Shown in pieces: positions 27,511 to 34,782 of a stretch of 64,000 bases of DNA. How positions within the stretch are numbered: position 1 is the stretch's first letter; every line of letters begins with the position of its first letter. A program made the translations under genes and the position numbers. The DNA is taken from assembly GCA_965230535.1 (NCBI GenBank), contig OZ246009.1, positions 310,001 through 374,000 of the forward strand, given 5' to 3'. The DNA comes from JAUILH01 sp965230535 (lineage in GTDB: Bacteria > Bacteroidota > Bacteroidia > Flavobacteriales_D > JAUILH01). A model generated the notes under the pieces. That model saw nothing but the letters and a program-made list of their open reading frames with translations. It was not told where the DNA came from and ran no database searches.

Positions 27511-29001
27511 ATGGATAGGTTTATTATTGTTCTTGTCGTAGTTCTGTCAGTAATCGCAATAGCGCAATTACTAAGAGTATACGAACTCGCTTCTGAAATA
27601 AAAGGAAAACGAGAAGAGGATATCAGTGAGAAGGATAACCACTTAAATGCTAACCTGATGTTAGGATTTATGGTGTTGTTTTATGCATTTTTCTTTTGGT
27701 TGACATACCACTACGCTGGTAATAGTTATGGAAGAGGTCCTGCAGCATCAAATGTTGCTGAAGATGCAAGATGGTTATTGAACGTGAATATGGTAATTGT
27801 TGTAGCTGTATTCTTATTATGTAACACATTGTTGTTCGTTTTTGCCTGGAAGTATTACTACAGACCAGATAGAAAAGCACATTGGTTCCCTCATAGTAAC
27901 AAACTGGAGTTAATCTGGACTGTGATTCCTTCTATCGTTTTGGCCGTGATCATCATCCTTGGTTTAAAGACATGGTTTAACGTGATGGGACCAGAACCTA
28001 ACAGTATTGATTATAGCACACCGGCTAAAGAGCAACCTATTTTGGTTGAATTAACTGCAGAGCAGTTTGCATTTACAACAAGATATGCTGGTTTGGATAA
28101 CAGACTTGGACAATCAGATTACAAATTGATTGGTGGTGGTCAGAAGTTGCCTAACTATATTTTAGATGAATCCGGAAGCCTTACAGTTGAAGATTCTCTT
28201 GATATTCCTAACCAGGTTGGTATCGTTACCATCGGATTTATTGAAGGATCAATTGCAAAATTTGATGGAAAGATCAAAGCACTTGAGGTAGAATTAAAAA
28301 CCAAAGGTGATTACTTACCAGATTGGAAAGTGAGTGAAATTGAAGACAAAATCATTCGCAACAATAGATTGATGAGACGTATGGTTGCTTTGAGATCAGA
28401 GATGAAATCTGACACAACCAGTTTTGAAGATCAGGCTTTGAATGATTTCGTAGATGATACAAGAGAATTGTTCTTAATCAAAGGAAGAGACTACAACTTT
28501 AGCTTTAAATCTAAGGATGTAATCCACAGTGCATACTTCCCTCACTTTGATGCTCAGATGAACATGGTACCGGGAGCTACAACTTACTTTAGCTTCACGC
28601 CTACATTGACGACTGAGGAGATGAGAAAGGAAATGAACGATCCTAACTTTGACTTTGTATTGGTTTGTAACAAGATTTGTGGTGGTGGTCACTACGGAAT
28701 GCAACGTAAAATTGTTGTTGGAACCGAAATGGATTTTGTACAGTTCATTGAAGGAAAACCATTCGTAAATGGAGCGGTTTTCGTGGATGATTTTGCCGAA
28801 GAAGGTGGTTTCACTGCTGAAGATGAAAAACTTCAAAATATGTTGGCTGAAAAAGGTCTGCCAAGAACAAAGTACAGATTAACAGAACTAGCTGAGCAAT
28901 GGCCATCTATTGGCGTTAGCGAGCTGGAAATTGAGAACATGTTAAGAGCCAGACATCAAATGCCACTTGTTAGAGAGAAAAAGGCAGAGAAGTCTGAATA
29001 A
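27511..29001 (+). CDS. coxB: Cytochrome c oxidase subunit II
   Basis: Carries the dinuclear CuA centre that accepts electrons for the oxidase. The 496-residue protein has extra N-terminal membrane helices (DRFIIVLVVVLSVIAIAQLL, LMLGFMVLFYAFFFW) before the two canonical ones (including LELIWTVIPSIVLAVIIILGL). The CuA ligands lie in CNKICGGGHYGM (C386, C390, H394, M397), with the other His in DVIHSAYFPHF. Between AEQFAFTTRYAG and the CuA domain is a charged helical insertion (about 235-315). There is no CxxCH, so it is an aa3-type and not a caa3-type subunit II. Confidence 0.95.
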   Translation: MDRFIIVLVVVLSVIAIAQLLRVYELASEIKGKREEDISEKDNHLNANLMLGFMVLFYAFFFWLTYHYAGNSYGRGPAASNVAEDARWLLNVNMVIVVAVFLLCNTLLFVFAWKYYYRPDRKAHWFPHSNKLELIWTVIPSIVLAVIIILGLKTWFNVMGPEPNSIDYSTPAKEQPILVELTAEQFAFTTRYAGLDNRLGQSDYKLIGGGQKLPNYILDESGSLTVEDSLDIPNQVGIVTIGFIEGSIAKFDGKIKALEVELKTKGDYLPDWKVSEIEDKIIRNNRLMRRMVALRSEMKSDTTSFEDQALNDFVDDTRELFLIKGRDYNFSFKSKDVIHSAYFPHFDAQMNMVPGATTYFSFTPTLTTEEMRKEMNDPNFDFVLVCNKICGGGHYGMQRKIVVGTEMDFVQFIEGKPFVNGAVFVDDFAEEGGFTAEDEKLQNMLAEKGLPRTKYRLTELAEQWPSIGVSELEIENMLRARHQMPLVREKKAEKSE

Positions 29002-29035
29002 AATAAATATTAGAATTAAGAAAAGTAGATAGATA

Positions 29036-30814
29036 ATGGGAGCACACGCACACGATCATCACGACGAGCATCACCACGAGGAGAGTTTTGTGTCCAAGTA
29101 CATCTTTAGTATGGATCACAAGATGATCTCCAAGCAATTTTTGATCACAGCGATCGTTATGGGGGTCATCGCAATGATGTTGTCTGTATTTTTCAGATTA
29201 CAACTAGGTTGGCCAGGACAAGGTTTTGATATTCTTGAAGTATTCCTTGGAAGCAAATGGGCTCCGGGAGGCGTATTGAATGAAAACATGTACCTTGGTT
29301 TGGTTACGATTCACGGTACCATCATGGTATTCTTCCTGTTAACAGGTGGTTTGAGTGGAACATTCTCTAACCTTTTAATTCCATTACAGATTGGAGCACG
29401 AGATATGGCATCAGGTTTCCTAAACATGCTGTCTTACTGGTTCTTCTTCATTTCGAGTGTTATCATGGTTATCTCAATGTTTGTTGAGAATGGACCTGCA
29501 ATGGCTGGTTGGACAATCTATCCTCCTTTATCAGCACTTGAAACTGCCGTACCTGGTTCAGGTTTAGGTATGACTCTTTGGTTGGTATCCATGGCACTGT
29601 TCATTGCCTCTTCTTTATTAGGTGGTTTGAACTATATCGTTACCATCCTTAACTTAAGAACAAAAGGAATGAAGATGACAAGAATGCCATTGACTATTTG
29701 GGCGTTCTTTGTGACTGCAATTCTTGGTGTATTATCGTTCCCGGTTTTATTCTCAGCAGTACTTCTGTTGATTATGGATAGAACATTCGGTACGAGCTTC
29801 TACTTATCTGAAATCACATTACAAGGTGAGACATTGGATATGGTGGGTGGATCACCAATCTTATTCCAGCATTTATTCTGGTTCCTTGGTCACCCGGAGG
29901 TATATATCGTACTTCTGCCTGCCCTTGGTATCACATCAGAAATCGTAGCAACGAATTCCAGAAAATCAATCTTCGGTTATCGAGCAATGATTGGATCTAT
30001 CCTGGCAATTGGTTTCTTATCATTCATCGTATGGGGTCACCATATGTATGTAACAGGTATGAACCCATTCCTTGGAGGTGTATTCGTATTTACAACACTA
30101 CTTATTGCGATTCCATCCGCTGTAAAAGTATTTAACTATATCACCACACTTTGGAAAGGTAATATCAGATACACACCAGCTATGTTGTTCTCAATTGGAT
30201 TGGTATCAACATTCATCACTGGTGGTGTAACAGGAATTATCCTTGCGGATTCTGCCCTTGATATTGCAGTTCACGATACATACTTTGTGGTTGGTCACTT
30301 CCATATTGTAATGGGACTGTCTGCTGTATTCGGAATGTTTGCCGGTGTATACCACTGGTTCCCGAAAATGTATGGTAGGATGATGAATACCAAGATGGGC
30401 TATGCACATTTCTGGCTCACCATTATATGCGGTTATGGTGTATTCTTCCCTATGCATTATGTAGGATTAAATGGAGCACCTAGACGTTACTATGATTATT
30501 CTTCATTCCCGTATTTGGATGCAACAATCGATTTGAATGAGTTAATTTCTGTGTTTGCCATTGTTGGAGCAATTGCTCAGGTGATATTCTTGGTTAACTT
30601 CTTCTATAGCATCTTTAAAGGTCAGAAGTCTGTTAAGAATCCATGGAAATCTAATACACTTGAGTGGACTACTCCAGTAGATCCGGGTCACGGTAACTGG
30701 CCAGGTGAATTGCCAGAAGTACACAGATGGCCATACGATTACAGTAATCCGGCTTATGAAGAAGATTTTGTGCCTCAAACAGTGCCTCTAAAAGAAGGCG
30801 AAGAAGAGCACTAG
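29036..30814 (+). CDS. coxA: Cytochrome c oxidase subunit I
   Basis: Catalytic oxygen-reducing subunit with heme a and the heme a3-CuB centre. The 592-residue protein has a His-rich cytoplasmic N-terminus (HDHHDEHHHEE) and twelve or so helices. Metal ligands are visible in TIHGTIMVFF (heme a), FWFLGHPEVYIVLLPALG (CuB His and crosslinked Tyr), WGHHMYVTGM (CuB) and DTYFVVGHFHIVMG (hemes a3 and a). It is the last gene of the operon and is followed by a terminator. Subunits III and IV are not in this window. Confidence 0.97.
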   Translation: MGAHAHDHHDEHHHEESFVSKYIFSMDHKMISKQFLITAIVMGVIAMMLSVFFRLQLGWPGQGFDILEVFLGSKWAPGGVLNENMYLGLVTIHGTIMVFFLLTGGLSGTFSNLLIPLQIGARDMASGFLNMLSYWFFFISSVIMVISMFVENGPAMAGWTIYPPLSALETAVPGSGLGMTLWLVSMALFIASSLLGGLNYIVTILNLRTKGMKMTRMPLTIWAFFVTAILGVLSFPVLFSAVLLLIMDRTFGTSFYLSEITLQGETLDMVGGSPILFQHLFWFLGHPEVYIVLLPALGITSEIVATNSRKSIFGYRAMIGSILAIGFLSFIVWGHHMYVTGMNPFLGGVFVFTTLLIAIPSAVKVFNYITTLWKGNIRYTPAMLFSIGLVSTFITGGVTGIILADSALDIAVHDTYFVVGHFHIVMGLSAVFGMFAGVYHWFPKMYGRMMNTKMGYAHFWLTIICGYGVFFPMHYVGLNGAPRRYYDYSSFPYLDATIDLNELISVFAIVGAIAQVIFLVNFFYSIFKGQKSVKNPWKSNTLEWTTPVDPGHGNWPGELPEVHRWPYDYSNPAYEEDFVPQTVPLKEGEEEH

Positions 30815-30834
30815 AATCCTAAAAGATTAAAAAG

Positions 30835-30866
30835 AAATGTCCGTAACTTAGTTGCGGACATTTTTT
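30835..30866 (+). terminator. Intrinsic terminator of the act-cox operon
   Basis: AAATGTCCG (30835-30843) pairs with CGGACATTT (30855-30863); the stem can extend inward through a T:G pair and AAC/GTT to a 3-nt loop. A run of six T (30861-30866) follows. The next gene's ATG begins at 30867, directly after the T-run. Confidence 0.85.
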
Positions 30867-31502
30867 ATGCGTATCAGTTTCTTCATAGCCCTGTTTTGTT
30901 TTCCTTTTGTAATGGCAGCTCAACCCATGGTAGAAGAAATCAAGTGGAGTCTTTCCAGTGAACCCAAACCCGTCTTTCAGTTCGGTACGAGAAATGCATT
31001 TGTGACCAATGAGTTTGCAAAAATGAGGTCGGTTACCGTGGCGTATAATTATGCCGATATTTTAAGATTGGGAGTCAGTGGAAATTGGCTGGCTAAGGGA
31101 TTTGATAAACCGCATGCAATTGATCTGGGAGACGGAACCTTTAAATCTATAGAAAAGTCTCTAAGAATGCTTTATATCGCTCCCAGTGTTGAGTATACTT
31201 TCTACAGAAGCGAGCACTGGGAACTGGCCATTCCTTTTCAATTAGGAGCAGGCCTGTCTTACTTTGTATATGAAGATGGTGAAAAACATAGAATAGATAA
31301 AGACTGGATTGCACTTTACGAGCCGTCTATGCGTGTTCAATATCGATTTCTTAAGTATTTCGGTATTGGAGGCGGAATAGGTTATCGCCTAATGATCAAA
31401 AACAACAAACACCTGGATGAGAAATTTACAAGCCCCTTGTACACAGTCGGCCTGAAAATTTTCTTCAGTGATGTTTATAAAGATTTCGTGAAAACAGACT
31501 GA
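30867..31502 (+). CDS. Exported beta-barrel-like protein of unknown function
   Basis: A 211-residue protein from the ATG at 30867; an upstream TTG (30852) lies inside the terminator stem and is unlikely. The signal peptide is MRISFFIALFCFPFVMAA. The mature part alternates short beta-strand-like stretches with loops and ends in an aromatic-rich strand (LYTVGLKIFF), as in small outer-membrane barrels (VEYTFYRS, WELAIPFQLGAGLSYFVY, MRVQYRFLKYFGIGGGIGYRLM). No family recognised. Its start abuts the terminator, so it is either read through from coxA or driven by a promoter embedded in coxA's end. Confidence 0.72.
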   Translation: MRISFFIALFCFPFVMAAQPMVEEIKWSLSSEPKPVFQFGTRNAFVTNEFAKMRSVTVAYNYADILRLGVSGNWLAKGFDKPHAIDLGDGTFKSIEKSLRMLYIAPSVEYTFYRSEHWELAIPFQLGAGLSYFVYEDGEKHRIDKDWIALYEPSMRVQYRFLKYFGIGGGIGYRLMIKNNKHLDEKFTSPLYTVGLKIFFSDVYKDFVKTD

Positions 31503-31504
31503 TC

Positions 31505-31972
31505 CTAGTAAGGGCCAATTAAAATAGCCAGAATGTAATATTTCGTTGCGCCCTCAACTGTTGCTAAACAATTAGAATAACTGGTTGAATTCCCTCGATA
31601 AACCTTGTTGTCGTCTATGGTAAGCAGACAATTGGAGTAGCTTGTAGAGTTGCCTTTATAGATTTTACCATCATCTATCGTATACAGGCAATTAGAATAA
31701 CTGGTTGAATTTCCTCTGTAGATCTTATCTCCATCAATCGTAAAAACACAGTTCGAGTAGCTCGTTGAATTACCCTTATACACTTTGTCACCATCAATGG
31801 TGTATAGACAGTTCGAGTAGCTTGTTGAATTGCCATTGTATATTTTACCGTCGTCCAAGGTATAATTACAGTTAGAATAGCTGGTTGAATTTCCTTCGTA
31901 AATTTTGGTTTGCCCCAGAGCCATTGTAATGGTTAAAAGAAGAGAGCTAAGCAATAAAAGCAGTTGGTTCAT
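31505..31972 (-). CDS. Small secreted protein of six 20-residue repeats
   Basis: A 155-residue exported protein: signal peptide MNQLLLLLSSLLLTITMALG, then exactly six contiguous 20-residue repeats (residues 23-142), then a 13-residue hydrophobic tail ending ILIGPY. The repeat unit is K-[IV]-Y-x-GNSTSYSNC-x-x-T-[ILV]-[DE]-x-x, with a Cys at 35, 55, 75, 95, 115 and 135. Codons for the invariant core differ between copies, so the repeat is maintained by selection and is not a recent amplification. The geometry suggests a small closed or solenoidal beta structure such as beta-flower folds, but this is inference. It lies 3 bp from the converging barrel gene and downstream of tetR. Confidence 0.85.
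   Translation of the reverse strand: MNQLLLLLSSLLLTITMALGQTKIYEGNSTSYSNCNYTLDDGKIYNGNSTSYSNCLYTIDGDKVYKGNSTSYSNCVFTIDGDKIYRGNSTSYSNCLYTIDDGKIYKGNSTSYSNCLLTIDDNKVYRGNSTSYSNCLATVEGATKYYILAILIGPY
31547..31906 (-). repeat. Six in-frame 60-bp tandem repeats within the small secreted protein gene
   Basis: Six units of exactly 60 bp with no insertions. The core encoding GNSTSYSNC is identical at protein level in all six, while synonymous positions vary (for example AAT or AAC, AGT or AGC, TCT, TCC or TCG). Confidence 0.95.
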
Positions 31973-32020
31973 GATAGTTAATTTTGATATGATTTAGCAA
32001 ATTTTGTGCCTAAAATGCGG

Positions 32021-32629
32021 TCATTCAGATTTGATAAACTTGTCGTATTCCTTCAATCCTTTTTGACTCAGGTATGGCTTAAGTACGGCATTGACGTAAG
32101 CAGAATAAGAATGCGCATCCTGCACTACAGACTCGGCCTGCATGAAGAAAAATGTACGAGCCATGCCACTCAATTCCATAAGGAAATTAAGGTCTTGCTG
32201 ACTGAGCTCTGATCTGATAAACCCCTGTTTCTGAAACAAGGTCAATAAATCAAGATATCTGGCTTTCCTTTTCTCATTATCAGCCATCACATTTTCATAG
32301 AAATCAGGATAAACCCGGCGCAAATCAATGAAATCGGTGTAGAAGAAACTGTACTTTTTTGACAGATCAAACATGCTCTCCGGAACTTGTAGAAGCGTTG
32401 TGAAATTCAAGTCTTCCGAAACAAAATTTTCGCTAAACAACTGCTCCAAATCCAGTAACAAATCTTCATATAAGGCTTGAATCACAACAATTTTTTTTGA
32501 GAAATGATAGGTGATATTGCCATAGCTTTTATTCATCTCTTTGGCAATGTCACGCAGGGTTACATGGTTAAAGCCATTCTCATTGAATTGCTCTAATGCA
32601 TGTATCTTGATTTTCTCTTTTGTTTTCAT
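32021..32629 (-). CDS. TetR family transcriptional regulator
   Basis: A 202-residue one-component repressor. The N-terminal helix-turn-helix is clear: IKIHALEQFNENGFNHVTLRDIAKEMNKSYGNITYHFSKK, spanning about residues 7-46, with the TetR-typical NITYHF recognition helix end. The C-terminal ligand domain (about 55-200) is all-helical and unassigned; its best-known relatives bind small hydrophobic ligands. It is divergent from the alpha/beta hydrolase, with 63 bp between the start codons if the hydrolase starts at 32693, and two tandem palindromes in between. Confidence 0.92.
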   Translation of the reverse strand: MKTKEKIKIHALEQFNENGFNHVTLRDIAKEMNKSYGNITYHFSKKIVVIQALYEDLLLDLEQLFSENFVSEDLNFTTLLQVPESMFDLSKKYSFFYTDFIDLRRVYPDFYENVMADNEKRKARYLDLLTLFQKQGFIRSELSQQDLNFLMELSGMARTFFFMQAESVVQDAHSYSAYVNAVLKPYLSQKGLKEYDKFIKSE

Positions 32630-32644
32630 TTAGGCCAAATGGAC

Positions 32645-32681
32645 TATTTTTGTAAAATAAGTGTATTTTTGTCTAAAAATA
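32645..32681. promoter_or_regulatory. Two tandem AT-rich palindromes, candidate TetR operators
   Basis: TATTTT-TGT-AAAATA at 32645-32659 and TATTTTT-GTCT-AAAAATA at 32664-32681 are each perfect inverted repeats and resemble one another. The second contains TATTTTTG (32664-32671), a match to the -7 consensus TAnnTTTG for the hydrolase gene, so binding there would block transcription. AT-richness makes chance palindromes more likely, but two related ones exactly between divergent regulator and target is suggestive. Confidence 0.55.
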
Positions 32682-32692
32682 ACACAAACGGT

Positions 32693-33562
32693 TTGAAAAA
32701 TACGATCTACAAAGATGACATCACCAGAGAAAAATTGATGGAGATGTATGACAAAAGAGTCAAAGCATTGAGATTCCCTGTTCGATCAAAATTCATCGAT
32801 ACCTCATTTGGGAAAACACATGTACTATTGGCAGGAGACGAGACAAAACCACCTTTGATTATTTTTCATGGTGTTCATGCAGGTGCTCCGGTAGCACTGG
32901 AAGTCATAGAAAATCTTCAGAAAGATTTTAGCGTTTTTGCTCTGGATACCATTGGGCAAGCCTCTAAGAGTGCCGAGACCAAAATGGACTTAAACAATGA
33001 TGACTTTGCCAATTGGATCAATGAAACCATGACGGTTTTGAAACTAAAAACAGCTCAGTTTATAGGTATCTCCTACGGCGCGTTTCTACTGCAAAATTTG
33101 ATCTCGCATCATCCGGAAAAAGTTGATAAGGCCATATTTGTGGTGCCCTCTGGTTTGGTATCCGGACGAGTATGGCCTTCAATTACCAAATTATCTATCC
33201 CATTAATGCGTTTCATGATGTCGAAAAAGGAAAAGCACCTGACGCGTTTCATGAATGCATTCTTTACTAAGATCACTCCAGACTGGATTGAGTTTCAAAA
33301 GAACATTTTGCTTGGAGTGAAACTCGACTATCGAAAGCCACCCTTATTGAAGAAAAGCCAGATTGAAGGATTTAAAAAACCAGTTTACTGCATGGCAGCC
33401 GATGACGATATTTTCTTTCCCGGAGATAAAGCCATTCAGAAGTGTGAACAACTGTTTTCAAATTTCAGAGAATCCCATATGTTAAAAAATACCAGGCACA
33501 TTCCGGATGTAGCACAGTATCCTGAAATCGAGGAAAAATTGATGCTATGGCTTAAGTCATAG
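32693..33562 (+). CDS. Alpha/beta hydrolase
   Basis: A 289-residue alpha/beta-fold hydrolase, starting at TTG 32693 (M-K-N-T-I-Y-K). The longest frame opens at 32600, inside tetR, and an ATG at 32639 would place the putative operators inside the coding region. Catalytic features: oxyanion segment IIFHGVHAG, nucleophile elbow GISYGA with S127, acid in AADDDIFFPGD, and a His in NTRHIPDVA. There is no signal peptide. Substrate unknown; the divergent TetR gene suggests induction by the substrate or a related ligand. Confidence 0.86.
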   Translation: MKNTIYKDDITREKLMEMYDKRVKALRFPVRSKFIDTSFGKTHVLLAGDETKPPLIIFHGVHAGAPVALEVIENLQKDFSVFALDTIGQASKSAETKMDLNNDDFANWINETMTVLKLKTAQFIGISYGAFLLQNLISHHPEKVDKAIFVVPSGLVSGRVWPSITKLSIPLMRFMMSKKEKHLTRFMNAFFTKITPDWIEFQKNILLGVKLDYRKPPLLKKSQIEGFKKPVYCMAADDDIFFPGDKAIQKCEQLFSNFRESHMLKNTRHIPDVAQYPEIEEKLMLWLKS

Positions 33563-33651
33563 CTGGAATTTCATCGATAATGTCACCAGCTTGTTGAAAA
33601 CCTCAAAAATTGGGATCGTTTTCAAGTGGAGTATTTCCGTAATTTCGTGAC

Positions 33652-34674
33652 ATGTCAGAAGAGTTCGACATAAGAGAAGAAGGTTTTTCATCCAGCGAAG
33701 GGGAAATTGAGAAGGTTTTAAGGCCAAAGGAATTTGATGATTTTACTGGTCAGAAAAAGGTCGTTGAAAACCTGGAGATCTTTGTGGCTGCTGCGAAAAA
33801 GAGAGGAGAAGCATTGGATCATGTTTTGTTGCATGGACCTCCCGGTCTTGGTAAAACCACTTTAGCAAACATCATTGCCAATGAACTAGGTGTTGGATTC
33901 AAGGTGACTTCCGGACCGGTTTTGGATAAACCCGGAGATTTGGCTGGCTTGTTGACCAACCTGGATGAAGGAGATGTTTTGTTTATTGACGAAATTCATC
34001 GTTTAAGTCCGGTTGTGGAAGAGTACTTGTATTCAGCTATGGAAGATTACCATATCGATATCATGATAGACGCTGGTCCAAATGCAAGAACGGTTCAAAT
34101 TGAACTGAATCCTTTCACTTTAATTGGTGCTACCACACGTTCAGGCTTGCTAACAGCTCCTTTGCGTGCCCGTTTTGGGATCAATTCAAGATTGAAGTAT
34201 TACGACTCTAAGTTGCTGACCGATATTGTTGAGAGGTCTGCTGGCATATTGAAGATTCCTATTAAAGCTGATGCGGCTTTTGAAATTGCCGGACGGAGTC
34301 GTGGAACGCCACGAATTGCCAACGCACTTTTAAGAAGGGTTCGCGATTTTGCGGAGATCAAAGGAGATGGAACCATCAATGTGGAAATAGCCAATGTTGC
34401 ACTTGAGGCACTCAATGTGGACAAGCATGGCTTGGATGAAATGGACAACAAAATCCTTCGTGCACTTATTGAGAAGTTTAAAGGTGGTCCGGTTGGACTT
34501 AAAACCATTGCCACTGTTGTGAGTGAAGAAGCTGGTACAATAGAAGATGTATATGAACCATTCTTAATTCAGGAAGGTTACTTAATTCGTACCCAAAAAG
34601 GGCGTAGAGCTACAGAAAAAGCGTATTTGCATCTTGGCCATTCACCAGACATTATTCAGGGGAATTTGTTTTAG
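33652..34674 (+). CDS. ruvB: Holliday junction branch migration ATPase RuvB
   Basis: The hexameric AAA+ motor that drives branch migration with RuvA during recombinational repair. At 340 residues it is full length. It starts LRPKEFDDFTGQKKVVENL, has Walker A GPPGLGKT (residues 62-69), Walker B LFIDEIHRL, sensor 1 GATTRSG and the Arg finger region APLRARFG, and ends with the winged-helix domain (GGPVGLKTIA, FLIQEGYLIRTQKGRRAT). It starts at ATG. The promoter upstream is unclear: only an imperfect TAATTTCG lies before the start. Confidence 0.97.
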   Translation: MSEEFDIREEGFSSSEGEIEKVLRPKEFDDFTGQKKVVENLEIFVAAAKKRGEALDHVLLHGPPGLGKTTLANIIANELGVGFKVTSGPVLDKPGDLAGLLTNLDEGDVLFIDEIHRLSPVVEEYLYSAMEDYHIDIMIDAGPNARTVQIELNPFTLIGATTRSGLLTAPLRARFGINSRLKYYDSKLLTDIVERSAGILKIPIKADAAFEIAGRSRGTPRIANALLRRVRDFAEIKGDGTINVEIANVALEALNVDKHGLDEMDNKILRALIEKFKGGPVGLKTIATVVSEEAGTIEDVYEPFLIQEGYLIRTQKGRRATEKAYLHLGHSPDIIQGNLF

Positions 34675-34782
34675 GGCTGTCTTGGCTCTATGAGAAATCT
34701 GGTTTATAGAGAAACCCAACTCAACATCCTCCAAAGTTTCTTAACTTGATAAAAATTAGAACTTTGATCTAATCCAAAGTGT

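Noticed and set aside
31547..31906. Regular 60-bp repeats, considered as a CRISPR array
   Set aside because: The units are contiguous with no unique spacers, all in frame, and encode identical 9-residue cores with synonymous variation; this is a protein repeat. No cas genes nearby.
32600..32692. The extra N-terminal 31 codons of the alpha/beta hydrolase open frame
   Set aside because: They overlap the tetR start and contain the putative operators and -7 element; the TTG at 32693 yields the natural N-terminus.
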